Shown: one piece after another, positions 1-8,691 of the stretch
Numbering within the stretch: position 1 is the first letter of the stretch
Layout of the letters: each line of letters begins with the position of its first letter
Assembly (NCBI GenBank): GCA_024234875.1
Contig: JACKNM010000017.1
Span: 62,001 to 126,000 of the forward strand
Direction: 5' to 3'
DNA: 64,000 nucleotides
Source of the DNA: Ectothiorhodospiraceae bacterium
GTDB taxonomy: Bacteria; Pseudomonadota; Gammaproteobacteria; HK1
Position numbers and translations under genes: made by a program
Notes under the pieces: model-generated
Databases searched by the model: none
What the model was told of the DNA's origin: nothing
The model's input: only the letters and a program-made list of their open reading frames with translations

Positions 1-799
1 CGGTCAGGACGTACTGCTGGTGGAGCTGGTCCATGAACGAGTTCTTGGTCAGCAGCGTGAGTGTCGCGAAGCCGCCGATCACCATCGAGATCACCGGCAA
101 GGTGATGTGCCAGAGGTAGTCGAGGATCTTGCCGCCGAGCGTGAGCTGGTCGAAGTTCTCCGAGGTCAGGCCACGCAGCGGGAACCAGTCGAGATAGCTC
201 CCGCCGGCGAACAGCACCAGCAGGAACACCGCGAACAGGAAGCTGGGAATCGCGGTGCCGACCACCAGCACCACGCTGGTCCAGACGTCGAAGCGGTGCC
301 CGTCGCGCACCGCCTTGGTGATGCCGAGCGGAATCGAGACCAGGTAGACGAGTAGCGTCGTCCACACCCCGAGCGAGATCGACACCGGCATCTTCTCGAG
401 CACCAGGTCCACCACCTTGCGGTCGCGGAAGAAGCTCTCCCCGAAGTCGAATACCACATAGCTCTTGATCATCTGCCAGAAGCGCTCGTGCATCGGCTTG
501 TCGAAACCGAAGCGGCGCTCGAGCTCGGCGATGAACTCCGGATCCAATCCCTGCGCACCCCGGTAGCGACTCGCGCTACCGGCGGCGTCGGTGGCGGCGC
601 GGGCGCCGGGGGTGACGGTCTCGCCGCCGCCGCCGCGCGTCACCCGCTCGGTGATGTCGCCGCCCTGGCCGGTGAGTTGGGCAATCGCCTGCTCGACCGG
701 CCCGCCGGGGGCGAGCTGCACCACCACGAAGTTGACGAGCATGATCCCGAGCAGCGTCGGCACGATCAGCAGCAGGCGCCGGACGATGTAGGCGGTCAT
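1..799 (-). CDS. yejB: Peptide ABC transporter permease, YejB type (3' end outside window)
   Basis: This encodes an inner-membrane permease subunit of a dipeptide/oligopeptide/microcin C-type ABC importer. Translation from the ATG at 799 begins MTAYIVRRLLLIVPTLLGI, the usual first membrane helix of the DppB/YejB family, followed by a long periplasmic segment and further hydrophobic segments; the C-terminus lies beyond base 1. The start overlaps the stop of the upstream binding-protein gene by 4 bases (ATGA), so the two are probably translationally coupled. The extended insert between helix 1 and the FGFDKP segment is typical of YejB rather than DppB. The second permease (YejE) and ATPase (YejF) would be expected just left of the window. 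Confidence 0.88.
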   Translation of the reverse strand, partial: MTAYIVRRLLLIVPTLLGIMLVNFVVVQLAPGGPVEQAIAQLTGQGGDITERVTRGGGGETVTPGARAATDAAGSASRYRGAQGLDPEFIAELERRFGFDKPMHERFWQMIKSYVVFDFGESFFRDRKVVDLVLEKMPVSISLGVWTTLLVYLVSIPLGITKAVRDGHRFDVWTSVVLVVGTAIPSFLFAVFLLVLFAGGSYLDWFPLRGLTSENFDQLTLGGKILDYLWHITLPVISMVIGGFATLTLLTKNSFMDQLHQQYVLT

Positions 800-2688
800 C
801 GACGCGGGCCCTCGGCGACGCGCTCACCGCGCTCCAGGCGCGCGGCCTTGTCGGCGTCGTACCACCAGAGGCTGAACGACGTCCCGGCGTCGGGGGTGAC
901 CGCCGGGCGCGAGAACTTGTTCCAGTAGAGCAGTCGGTCGTTGCTCAGATGCCAGTTCGGCACGACGTAATGCCCCCACAGCAGCACGCGGTCCAGCGCG
1001 CGCGTGCGTGCGACCAGGCTCTCGCGGTCCGGCGCCATGACCACCAGCTCGACCAGCTCGTCGACCACCGGATCACGGACGCCGGCGAAGTTGCGCGCGG
1101 CGGGAGAGTCGGCCGCGCTGGTGGTCCAGTAGCTGCGCTGCTCGTTGCCGGGCGAGTTCGACTGACCCCAGCCGCCGACGATCATGTCGAAGTCGAAGCT
1201 GCGCAGGCGGTTGATGTACTGCGAGCGATCGACCAGGCGCACCCGCGGGGCCATCCCCAGTCGTCGCAGGTTGCGCACGAAGGGCAGCACCACGCGCTCG
1301 AACTCCGGGGAGTAGAGCAGGATCTCGAACGCGAGCGGCTCGCCGGTGTCGCGATGGGCGAGCTCGAGATCGCGTACCACCCAGCCGGCATCGGCGAGCA
1401 AGGCGAAGGCGCGGCGGAGATTGTCGCGCGGCCAACCGCTACCGTCGGTCGACGGCGCGGCGTACGGTGTGGTGAATACCTCTTCGGGGATGCGGCCGCG
1501 GTAGCGCTCGAGCATCTCGAGCTCCTCGCCGGCCGGTAGCCCGGTCGCGGCCAGCTCCGAGTTCGAGAAATAGCTCTCGGTGCGCACGTACTGACCGAAG
1601 AAGAGGTGCTCGTTGGTCCACTCGAAGTCGAAGGCGTGGGCGATGGCGTATCTGACCCGGCGATCGGCGAACACCGCGCGCCGCGTGTTCATCACGAATG
1701 CCTGCATCCCGGTCGGCTGTCGGTGGCCGACCGCCTCCTTGACCAGTCGCCCCTCGCGCACCGCCGGCACGTCGAAGTCGCGGGCCCAGGCCTTGGCCTG
1801 GTTCTCCTCGTAGAAGTCGACCAGCCCCGACTTCAGCGCCTGGCGGATGACCGTGCGGTCGCGGTAGAAGTCGTAACGGATGCGGTCGAAATTGTTCTCG
1901 CCGCGGTTCACCGCGAGGTTCGCGCCCCAGTAGTCCTTGACCCGCTCGAGCACCACGAAGCGCCCGGCCTCGAACTCGGTGATGCGGTACGGCCCGCTCG
2001 CCAGCGGCGGCTCGAGCGTGGTGCTCTCGAAGTCTCGCCCCTCCCAGTAGTGCCGCGGGAGCACCGGGAGCTGGCCGACGATCAACGGCAGCTCGCGGTT
2101 GCCGGTCTCGGTGAAGGTGAACTTCACCCGCCGCTCACCGAGGCGCTCGGCGCTCGCCACGCTGCCGTAGTAGAAGCGATAGAACGGTTGACCCTTGGCC
2201 TTCAGCGTCTCGAGCGACCACACCACGTCGTCGGCGGTGATCGGGCGTCCGTCGTGCCAGCGTGCCTCGGGACGCAGGTCGAAGATCACCCACGAGCGGT
2301 CCGCGGGGACCTCCAGCGTCTCGGCGATCAGGCCGTACTCGGTGAACGGCTCGTCGGCGCTCGAGGTGAGCAACGTCTCGACGCCGATGTTGGAGAACGC
2401 GTCGCCCTTGGGGATGAACGGGTTGAAGCTGTCGAAGCTCCCCTCGCTGGCGAGGCGGATGCTGCCGCCCTTGGGCGCGTCCGGGTTCACGTAGTCGAAG
2501 TGGGTGAAGTCTGCCGGGTACTTCGGCGTGCCGTGCATCGCCAGCGCGTGCACCGGCACCGGCGGGCTCTGCTCGGTGGCGCCGGCCCCGACGGTGGTCC
2601 CGGCGGCGGCGACGAGCAGCGCCGCGAGCGCCAGCCCGCGCACGCCTGCCCGACCCTTCTCGCCCTCGTGCCGACCGCTGCGCTGCAC
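796..2688 (-). CDS. yejA: Periplasmic solute-binding protein of a YejA-type ABC transporter
   Basis: This is a family 5 extracellular solute-binding protein that captures peptides in the periplasm and delivers them to the YejB permease encoded next to it. The mature part opens with the YejA-like stretch HGTPKYPADFTHFDYVNPDA followed by PKGGSIRLASEG; the central WHDGRPITADDVVWSLE segment is the SBP5 signature. The start is uncertain. A frame is open to 2733, but the signal peptide (LALAALLVAAAGTTVGAGA) lies well inside it. The GTG at 2688 gives a short basic n-region and is used here; the GTG at 2643 is the main alternative. Neither has a strong ribosome binding site. The stop overlaps the yejB start. 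The gene is divergent from the phosphatase gene at 2817. Confidence 0.85.
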   Translation of the reverse strand: MQRSGRHEGEKGRAGVRGLALAALLVAAAGTTVGAGATEQSPPVPVHALAMHGTPKYPADFTHFDYVNPDAPKGGSIRLASEGSFDSFNPFIPKGDAFSNIGVETLLTSSADEPFTEYGLIAETLEVPADRSWVIFDLRPEARWHDGRPITADDVVWSLETLKAKGQPFYRFYYGSVASAERLGERRVKFTFTETGNRELPLIVGQLPVLPRHYWEGRDFESTTLEPPLASGPYRITEFEAGRFVVLERVKDYWGANLAVNRGENNFDRIRYDFYRDRTVIRQALKSGLVDFYEENQAKAWARDFDVPAVREGRLVKEAVGHRQPTGMQAFVMNTRRAVFADRRVRYAIAHAFDFEWTNEHLFFGQYVRTESYFSNSELAATGLPAGEELEMLERYRGRIPEEVFTTPYAAPSTDGSGWPRDNLRRAFALLADAGWVVRDLELAHRDTGEPLAFEILLYSPEFERVVLPFVRNLRRLGMAPRVRLVDRSQYINRLRSFDFDMIVGGWGQSNSPGNEQRSYWTTSAADSPAARNFAGVRDPVVDELVELVVMAPDRESLVARTRALDRVLLWGHYVVPNWHLSNDRLLYWNKFSRPAVTPDAGTSFSLWWYDADKAARLERGERVAEGPRR

Positions 2689-2816
2689 TGGTCCGTCCCG
2701 CCGATGATCGCCGCGGCGCTCGCGGCCGCGCACATTCTACCGGCGGGTCGGCCTCGGCGGGGCGCCGTGCCCGGCGCTGCGGCTACAATCGCGCCGGCCG
2801 GTCCGGCGGAGAGCCC

Positions 2817-3986
2817 ATGACGACGCGCCTCGACATCGTCAGCCGATGCGAGCTGTTCCGTGACGTCCCATCGGGGGCGCTCGCCCAGATCGTGGACCGG
2901 CTGTCGCCCCGACGCCTCGGCGCGGGTGACCTGCTGTTCGCCCAGGGTGATCTCGGCGACGCGGTCTACCTGGTGGTCCACGGCACGCTGTCGTTGGAGG
3001 TCGACGGCGTCTCGCTGTTGTATCGCCAGCCAGGGGACTGCGTCGGTGAGTTCGCGCTCATCGACGACGGCCCGCGCAGCGCCGGGGCCCGCGCACTCAC
3101 CGACGTCGAGCTCCTGCGCTGGGAGCGCGCCGACTTCCGCGCCTGCCTCGAGCGCGACCCGTCGCTCGCCCGCGGGATCTTCAAGCTGCTGACCGCCAAG
3201 CTGCGCGAGGACGTCGACACCAAGGTGCGGATGCAGCTCGAGCGCGAGCGCTGGCAGCAGGATCTGGCGCGGGCACGCGAGATCCAGACCGGAATGCTCC
3301 CCGGCGCGCCGTTGCTGACCCCGGCGCTCGAGGTCGCCGGGATGTGCCGTCCGGCGGCCGAGGTCGGCGGGGACTTCTACGACTATCGGGAGCTCGGCGA
3401 CGGCCGGGTGGCGGTGGTGGTGGCCGACGTCACCGGCCACGGCTTCTACTCGGCGCTGTTCGTGGCGATGGCCAAGAGCTGCCTGCATGCGAGCGCGGCG
3501 TCGGCCGGCGAGCCGGCGGCGATGATGTCGGCCCTGCGAGGCACGCTCGACCTCTCGATCGGGCGGCAGCTCCTGATGACCTGTTGCTACGTCGTGATCG
3601 ACCCGGTGGCCGGGCGCCTCACCTATGCCAATGCCGGGCATCCGTTTCCCTATCTGCAACCCGCGGGGCGCTCGATGCCACAGACCCTGGAATCACTCGA
3701 CCCGGTGCTCGGCGCGCTCGACGACACCGGCCCCGATGCGTTCTCGGTGCGCAGCCACCGCTGGGGGCCGGGGGATCTGCTGGTGCTCTACTCCGACGGG
3801 CTCACCGAGGCCACCGACACGCGGGGGGAGATGTTCGGGACGGCCAGGCTGGAGGCGGCGATTCGGGGGTTGGCCGGCGACGGCGCGGCCGCGATTCGCG
3901 ACGGCATCCTGCGCGCGGTCCAGCACCACGCGCGCGAGACCTCGCGGCGCGACGACCTCACCCTGGTGGTGGCGTGCGCTCGATGA
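2817..3986 (+). CDS. cNMP-binding domain fused to SpoIIE/PP2C-type phosphatase
   Basis: This is a predicted cytoplasmic signalling protein. Residues about 5-120 form a cyclic-nucleotide-binding (CRP-like) domain with the phosphate-binding-cassette-like segment GEFALIDDGPRSAGARA. A helical linker (about 130-165) leads to a SpoIIE/RsbU-type metal-dependent Ser/Thr phosphatase. Its acidic metal ligands are visible in GGDFYDY, VADVTGHGFYSAL, YSDGLTEA and RRDDLTLVV, so the catalytic site looks intact. Such proteins usually dephosphorylate anti-anti-sigma or STAS-type partners, but no STAS or anti-sigma gene is adjacent, so the target is unknown. Its stop overlaps the start of the HAD gene (ATGA), suggesting co-expression. 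Confidence 0.88.
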   Translation: MTTRLDIVSRCELFRDVPSGALAQIVDRLSPRRLGAGDLLFAQGDLGDAVYLVVHGTLSLEVDGVSLLYRQPGDCVGEFALIDDGPRSAGARALTDVELLRWERADFRACLERDPSLARGIFKLLTAKLREDVDTKVRMQLERERWQQDLARAREIQTGMLPGAPLLTPALEVAGMCRPAAEVGGDFYDYRELGDGRVAVVVADVTGHGFYSALFVAMAKSCLHASAASAGEPAAMMSALRGTLDLSIGRQLLMTCCYVVIDPVAGRLTYANAGHPFPYLQPAGRSMPQTLESLDPVLGALDDTGPDAFSVRSHRWGPGDLLVLYSDGLTEATDTRGEMFGTARLEAAIRGLAGDGAAAIRDGILRAVQHHARETSRRDDLTLVVACAR

Positions 3987-4849
3987 GCCGCCAGCGGATC
4001 CCGCGCCCGGCGGCACCGGTTGCGATGATGGTCACCGACCTCGACGGCACGCTCCTCGACCGGCGCTCACGCCTCGGCCCCGAGGACCGGGCGGCTCTGG
4101 AGCGGCTGGGCACGCTCGGGGTGCTGCGCGTGGCAGCGACGGGGCGCTCGCTCTACTCCGCGCGCCGCGTGCTCGACGAGGCGTTCCCGGTCGACTACCT
4201 CGCCTTCTCCACCGGCACCGGCATCGTCACCTGGCCCGAGCAGGAGCTGGTGATCCACCACGACCTCCGGGGAGATCCGCTGCAGCGCGCGGTCGACGCC
4301 CTGATCGGGGCCGGTCTCGACTTCATGCTCCACGACGCGGTGCCGGACAACCATCGCTTCCGCTTTCGACGCAGCGGTCGCCCCAATGCCGACTTCGACC
4401 GCCGGCTCGAGCGCTATCGCGACCACGCGCGGCCGTGGGGCGGAGAGCCGGTCGCCGACGTGGTGGCGAGTCAGCTCGTCGCCATCGAGCCGCCGGGTCC
4501 GACCTCGGTGCTCGAGGCGATTCGCGCCGGTCTGCCCGACCTGAGCGTGATCCACGCCACCTCGCCGCTCGATCACCGCTCGCGCTGGATCGAGGTCTAC
4601 CCCGGACCGGTGTCGAAGTCGCAGGCCGCGGCCTGGCTCGGCGCCCGCCACGCGGTGCCGCGTGAGCGGGTGCACGCGATCGGCAACGACTACAACGACA
4701 CCGACCTGCTCGACTGGGCCGGCCAGGCCTACGTCGTCGCCAACGCGGTGGAGCCGCTGCGTGCGCGCCACCCGGTCGTCGCCTCGCACGATCGCGGCGG
4801 TTTCGCGCAGGCGGCGCGGGCGATGGTCGCGAGCCTCGGGCTCGATTGA
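3983..4849 (+). CDS. HAD-superfamily (Cof-like) hydrolase
   Basis: This is a 288-residue phosphatase of the HAD superfamily, Cof/sugar-phosphatase subgroup. Motif I is VTDLDGTLLD (about residues 18-27), with the nucleophile and acid Asp pair. The threonine/serine motif II is in RVAATGRS, the motif III lysine in PVSKSQA, and motif IV in IGNDYNDTDLLDWAG; a C2-type cap lies between motifs II and III. The substrate cannot be read from the sequence; family members act on sugar phosphates, nucleotides or cofactors. The ATG overlaps the stop of the upstream phosphatase gene by 4 bases. A short gap separates it from the decarboxylase pair downstream. Confidence 0.85.
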   Translation: MSRQRIPRPAAPVAMMVTDLDGTLLDRRSRLGPEDRAALERLGTLGVLRVAATGRSLYSARRVLDEAFPVDYLAFSTGTGIVTWPEQELVIHHDLRGDPLQRAVDALIGAGLDFMLHDAVPDNHRFRFRRSGRPNADFDRRLERYRDHARPWGGEPVADVVASQLVAIEPPGPTSVLEAIRAGLPDLSVIHATSPLDHRSRWIEVYPGPVSKSQAAAWLGARHAVPRERVHAIGNDYNDTDLLDWAGQAYVVANAVEPLRARHPVVASHDRGGFAQAARAMVASLGLD

Positions 4850-4922
4850 CAGCCCTGCGCAAGTTGGGATGATCGCCCGCCTGTCGGCGCCGTCCGCCGC
4901 CTTTCCACCTCGAGGAGCCCGC

Positions 4923-5462
4923 ATGGCCCGCAAGAAACGAGGCGCCGAAGCGCCGACCTGGCCCGACGAGATCTACGATGTCCTGCGCGCCGTCGACGTG
5001 CGTCAGGTCGCCTACGTCCCCGACGCCGGGCACAGCCGACTGATCGCGGCCTGCGCCGACGACCCGCGCATGCACACCGTGTCGCTGACCACCGAGGAGG
5101 AGGGCGTCGCGCTCCTCGCCGGTGCCTGGCTCGGCGGCCAGCGCGGGGTGCTGCTGATGCAGTCGAGCGGGGTCGGCAACTGCATCAACATGCTGGGCAT
5201 GATCGAGGAATGCCGATTCCCGCTCCTCGCCCTGGTGACGATGCGCGGCGAGTGGGGCGAGTTCAATCCGTGGCAGATCCCGATGGGGCAGGGCACCGCG
5301 GCCGCGCTCGGCGCGGTGGGCGTGATCACCCAGCGCGCGGACGAGCCCGGCCGCGTGGCGGAGACGGTGGTCTCGGCCGCCCGCCTTGCCTTCGACGGCT
5401 CGCGTGCGGTGGCGGTGCTCATCGGGCAACGGGTGATCGGCACGAAGGAGTTCAAGAAATGA
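4923..5462 (+). CDS. ThDP-dependent decarboxylase, alpha (Pyr-domain) subunit; sulfopyruvate/phosphonopyruvate type
   Basis: This is a 179-residue protein matching the N-terminal pyrimidine-binding half of thiamine-diphosphate decarboxylases, as in ComD-type sulfopyruvate decarboxylase or split phosphonopyruvate decarboxylase. The conserved catalytic glutamate lies in SLTTEEEGVALLAGAW (about residues 55-70), followed by the QSSGVGNCINML stretch typical of this branch. GAGGAG at about 4911-4916 is a good ribosome binding site for the ATG at 4923. The stop overlaps the start of the beta subunit (ATGA), consistent with a heteromeric enzyme. No xsc, phosphonopyruvate mutase or taurine genes are adjacent, so the alpha-keto acid substrate cannot be assigned. 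Confidence 0.82.
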   Translation: MARKKRGAEAPTWPDEIYDVLRAVDVRQVAYVPDAGHSRLIAACADDPRMHTVSLTTEEEGVALLAGAWLGGQRGVLLMQSSGVGNCINMLGMIEECRFPLLALVTMRGEWGEFNPWQIPMGQGTAAALGAVGVITQRADEPGRVAETVVSAARLAFDGSRAVAVLIGQRVIGTKEFKK

Positions 5463-6121
5463 GTCGCGCGAAGGGGCGATCGAAGGACGACGACAAGGCG
5501 GCGTCGAAGGCTGCGCGAAAGGCGCGCAAGCGCCGCGCGGCGGGGGGCGCGCCGATGCGCCGCGAGCTGGTCGCCCGCCTGCTCGCCCGCCGTGGCGATG
5601 CGCTGGTGGTGCCGGGGCTGGGGAGCTCGGCGTGGGACGTGGCCGCCGCCGGTGATCACCCGCTCAACTTCTACACCTGGGGCGCGATGGGCGGGGCGGC
5701 GATGATCGGGCTCGGGCTCGCCATCGCGCAGCCCGAGCGACGGGTTCTGGTGGTGACCGGTGACGGCGAGATGCTGATGGGTCTGGGTGGTCTCGCCACC
5801 ATCGCGGTGCAGCGCCCCACCAACCTCGGCATCCTGGTCCTCGACAACGAGCACTACGGCGAGACCGGACGGCAGAAGACGCACACGCACCACGGCGTGG
5901 ACATCGCCGGCATGGCCGCCGCGGCCGGGTTCGCCGACACCATGCGCGTGGATGCCGGTGATGATGCCGATGCCGCGCTCGACCTCGTGCTCGATGCCCC
6001 GGGACCGGTGATCGCGTGCGTGAAGGTGGCGATGAGCGACGACCCGCTGGTGTTGCCGGAGCGCGACGGCCCACGGCTCAAGGACCGCTTCCGTCAGGCG
6101 CTCCTCGGCGCCGTGGCCTGA
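5459..6121 (+). CDS. ThDP-dependent decarboxylase, beta (PP-domain) subunit
   Basis: This is the partner of the upstream subunit, carrying the pyrophosphate-binding half. The thiamine-diphosphate/Mg2+ motif runs from GDGEMLMG to LDNEHYGETG (about residues 100-135). Together the two genes recreate one full-length decarboxylase of the ComDE/phosphonopyruvate class. Unusually, residues 1-32 are a Lys/Arg/Ala-rich extension (MSRAKGRSKDDDKAASKAAR and onward) not typical of the family. An internal ATG at 5555 (MRRELVARLL), preceded by a G-rich stretch, would give a standard-length subunit, so the 4-base overlap start at 5459 is likely but not proven. Confidence 0.82.
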   Translation: MSRAKGRSKDDDKAASKAARKARKRRAAGGAPMRRELVARLLARRGDALVVPGLGSSAWDVAAAGDHPLNFYTWGAMGGAAMIGLGLAIAQPERRVLVVTGDGEMLMGLGGLATIAVQRPTNLGILVLDNEHYGETGRQKTHTHHGVDIAGMAAAAGFADTMRVDAGDDADAALDLVLDAPGPVIACVKVAMSDDPLVLPERDGPRLKDRFRQALLGAVA

Positions 6122-6147
6122 GCGCCGGCGGGCCGGGCGCGACCGCG

Positions 6148-6516
6148 ATGTGGGGCCTGTTCCGTAGCCCCGAGCGCGAGGCCCGGCGGCTCGTGCGCGA
6201 TGCGCGCGCGGTGGTGGAGATGGCAGCGGCAGCCCTGCCCGCTCCGACCACCCGCGCCATCGCGAGCATGGCGCGTGAGCACCGCGACCGCGCGCTGGCC
6301 ACGGTGGAGGCCGAGCCCGCGCGGCGGGAGGTCCTGATCGGTGAGCTACGGACGCGCCATCGGGAGGCGCGCCGGCGGCGCGACGACGTCGAGCTGACCG
6401 CCTACACGCTGGTGATCATCTATCTCGAGTCGCTGCCGCTCGGGGCGCGCGCGGCGGATGCGCGCGCCACCGTCGACGAGTTCATCGCCTCGGTCGAGAA
6501 CGGCCTCGACGCCTGA
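6148..6516 (+). CDS. Conserved hypothetical protein, 122 aa, helical
   Basis: I do not recognise this protein. It begins MWGLFRSPEREARRLVRDAR and is rich in Arg, Glu and Ala throughout. It is predicted to be mostly helical and soluble, with one short hydrophobic patch (TAYTLVIIYLESLPLG, about residues 85-100). It starts 26 bases after the decarboxylase beta subunit on the same strand, so it may be the last gene of that operon. Its 3' end overlaps the 3' end of the convergent aminopeptidase gene by 35 bases. Codon use resembles its neighbours. Confidence 0.55.
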   Translation: MWGLFRSPEREARRLVRDARAVVEMAAAALPAPTTRAIASMAREHRDRALATVEAEPARREVLIGELRTRHREARRRRDDVELTAYTLVIIYLESLPLGARAADARATVDEFIASVENGLDA

Positions 6517-7915
6517 CCGTGGCGCCGCTGCCTGCGCGCGGCGGATAGCGCCGCCGGGCCAGCTCGGCCACCGCGCGCACCCCCATCGCCTCGCCGCCCT
6601 CGGGCCGCCCGGGCTTCGCGCGCGGGTTCCAGGCCATGATGTCGAAGTGAACCCAGGGCGTGCCCCCGGTCACGAAGTGCTCGAGGAACAGCGCCGCGGT
6701 GACCGCGCCCGCGAATGGGCTCGACGCGGAGTTCACCAGGTCGGCGAAGCGGCTCTCGAGCATCTCCCGGTACGGCGCGTGCAGCGGCATCCGCCACATC
6801 GGGTCGTGCACGTCGCGCGCCGCGGCGAGCAGGGCGTCGGCGACCGCGTCGTCGTTGCAGAACATCGCCGGCAGCTCCGGCCCGAGCGCGACCCGGGCGG
6901 CACCGGTCAGGGTCGAGAAGTCGACCACCAGGTCGGGCTTGCCGTCGCTGAGGTCGGCCAGCGCATCGCTCATCACGATCCGCCCCTCGGCGTCGGTGTT
7001 GTCGACCTCCACGGTGAGGCCCTTGCGGGTGCGGATGATGTCGCCCGGGCGGTAGGCGTTCGACGAGATCGCGTTCTCGACCGCCGCGATCAGCAGCCGC
7101 AGCCGCACCGGGAGACCCGCCGCCATGACCAGGCTGGCGACGCCGAGCGCATGCGCCGCCCCGCCCATGTCCTTCTTCATCAGCCGCATCCCGCTCGGCG
7201 GCTTGATGTCGAGGCCTCCGCTGTCGAAGCACACCCCCTTGCCGACCAGGCCGAGCAGCGGGGCATCGGGCTCGCCCCAGGTCAGCTCGATCAGCCGGGG
7301 CGGGTGCGCGCTGGCGCGGCCGACGGCGTGGATGGCGGGGTAGCCGTGGGTGAGCAGCGCGTCGCCGACGACCTGACGCACCGTGGCGCCGTGGGCAGCG
7401 GCGAGTGCGATCGCGGCGTCGCCCAGGTTCTCCGGCATCATGTCCGCCGCCGGCACGTTGATGAGGTCGCGCACCAGGCCGACCGCGCGCGCCTCCTGAC
7501 GCAGGCGCTCGCCGTCGCACCCGCCGGGCACCACCAGGCGCGCCTCGACCGCCTCGGTCTTGCGATAACGGCCGAAGCGGTAGCAGGCGAGCGCCCAGCC
7601 GAGCGCAGCGCTGGCGGCGGCGTCCGCCGGCCAGTCGGCGTCGAGCCAGTAGGTGCCGCGCGGAAGGGCGCCCGGGAGATGGGCGAGGCGCCACGGGCCG
7701 GGGCTCGGGTCGACCCCGGTGACCACCGCCGCCAGTCCACCACGCGCATCCGGGACCAGGCAGATCTGACCGGGTTTGGCGCGAAACGCCGCGGCCTCGA
7801 GCCACGCGCGCTCGCGCGTCGGGCGCTTCGGCAGCCACTGCGCGAGCGCGGCCTCGGTGACGGGGATGATGGCGATGGCGTCGCGCGGTCGCGCGTCGAC
7901 GAGGGGCTCGGTCAT
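6482..7915 (-). CDS. M17 family leucyl aminopeptidase
   Basis: This is a cytosolic di-metal aminopeptidase that removes N-terminal residues from peptides. The M17 catalytic region is clear. GKGVCFDSGGLDIKPPSGM and MKKDMGGAAHALG hold the first metal ligands and lysine, NTDAEGRIVMSD is the family signature (normally NTDAEGRL), and the arginine/bicarbonate-site region follows. The N-terminal domain is divergent from PepA and the 477-residue length is close to normal. The C-terminal tail is Arg-rich and overlaps the convergent hypothetical gene. It is transcribed divergently from the DUF465 gene. It is a paralogue-type member rather than an obvious PepA orthologue, so no symbol is given. Confidence 0.88.
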   Translation of the reverse strand: MTEPLVDARPRDAIAIIPVTEAALAQWLPKRPTRERAWLEAAAFRAKPGQICLVPDARGGLAAVVTGVDPSPGPWRLAHLPGALPRGTYWLDADWPADAAASAALGWALACYRFGRYRKTEAVEARLVVPGGCDGERLRQEARAVGLVRDLINVPAADMMPENLGDAAIALAAAHGATVRQVVGDALLTHGYPAIHAVGRASAHPPRLIELTWGEPDAPLLGLVGKGVCFDSGGLDIKPPSGMRLMKKDMGGAAHALGVASLVMAAGLPVRLRLLIAAVENAISSNAYRPGDIIRTRKGLTVEVDNTDAEGRIVMSDALADLSDGKPDLVVDFSTLTGAARVALGPELPAMFCNDDAVADALLAAARDVHDPMWRMPLHAPYREMLESRFADLVNSASSPFAGAVTAALFLEHFVTGGTPWVHFDIMAWNPRAKPGRPEGGEAMGVRAVAELARRRYPPRAGSGATVRRRGRSRPRR

Positions 7916-8004
7916 GGTCTGCTCGCGCTCTTCGGCTGCCGGGCTCGGCGGGACGCGCTATTCTCCTCCCCCACGAACACGACGCAAGCGCGGGCAGGCG
8001 GACG

Positions 8005-8208
8005 ATGACGCAGGACGAGGCGGCGCTGAGAGGGCGGCTCGAGGCGTTGCGGGTCGAGCACCGCGACCTCGACGACGCGATCACGCGCCTCGAGGAAGGT
8101 CCGTACGTCGACCAGCTCCAGCTCCGGCGGCTGAAGAAGCGCCGGCTCCAGCTCCGCGACTACATCGCGCGCATGGAGAGCGCCCTCATCCCGGATCTCG
8201 ACGCGTAG
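8005..8208 (+). CDS. YdcH-like DUF465 protein
   Basis: This is a 67-residue protein of the DUF465/YdcH family, which are small helical-hairpin proteins of unknown function. It is built of two charged amphipathic helices, with the conserved turn LEEGPYVDQLQLRRLKKRRL and the terminal RLQLRDYIARMES helix. It has no signal or membrane segment. The ATG at 8005 follows GGGCAGGCGGACG, a plausible ribosome binding site. The gene stands alone between the divergent aminopeptidase and the cobalamin riboswitch that begins about 100 bases downstream. Confidence 0.8.
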   Translation: MTQDEAALRGRLEALRVEHRDLDDAITRLEEGPYVDQLQLRRLKKRRLQLRDYIARMESALIPDLDA

Positions 8209-8310
8209 CCGCTCCACCGCGCGGTCGTGCCGCGGCGCGTTCGCCTTGTGACCGCGCCACGCGTGCGGATAAGCTTGCGCCCGACGGTCGTGGCGGAGCG
8301 CCGCCCCTTG

Positions 8311-8490
8311 CGGGTGGCGCCGTCACCAGGGAACGCGGTGCGAGACCGCGGCTGCCCCCGCAACTGTGAGTGGCGAGTCGTCGCCCGAGCCCCGAGCCGA
8401 GGGGCTGCCACTGGAGCAATCCGGGAAGGTGGGCGACGACGACGCCGGCGGTACGCCGGCGAGCGCCACGAGCCAGGAGACCTGCCGTCA
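8311..8490 (+). ncRNA. Cobalamin riboswitch controlling tonB
   Basis: This is a class I cobalamin (B12) aptamer on the plus strand. The hallmarks are GGGAACGCGGTGCGAGACCG at about 8330-8348, the near-invariant core GCTGCCCCCGCAACTGT at 8351-8367, GCCACTGG and GGGAAGG in the middle, and the B12 box AGCCAGGAGACCTGCC at 8471-8486. It lies about 200 bases upstream of tonB. Family knowledge predicts that adenosylcobalamin binding lowers expression of the downstream genes. Confidence 0.93.
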
Positions 8491-8691
8491 CGTGCGTCAC
8501 CCTCCGGCGAGCGGGGTGCTCGGCGGGGCGGCCAGCGTGGCCCGGTGACGTCCCGAGCGTAATGCGGACGGCTCCGGGTCGGCTCGACGCGATCCGGCCG
8601 TCACACGGTCGAGCATCGCCATGGCCGCGAGCCACAGGCAGTCCGCGCCCGGATCCGGCGAGATCGAGCCGGCGGCGCCGGCGTCCTTGCG
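8491..8691 (+). promoter_or_regulatory. Long leader between B12 riboswitch and tonB
   Basis: These 201 bases hold no convincing gene. A CGTCACC near 8495 can pair with GGTGACG near 8545, so a stem spanning this part could act as the expression platform. No U-run follows, so the control mechanism (termination, Rho or translation) cannot be decided from the sequence. Confidence 0.35.
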
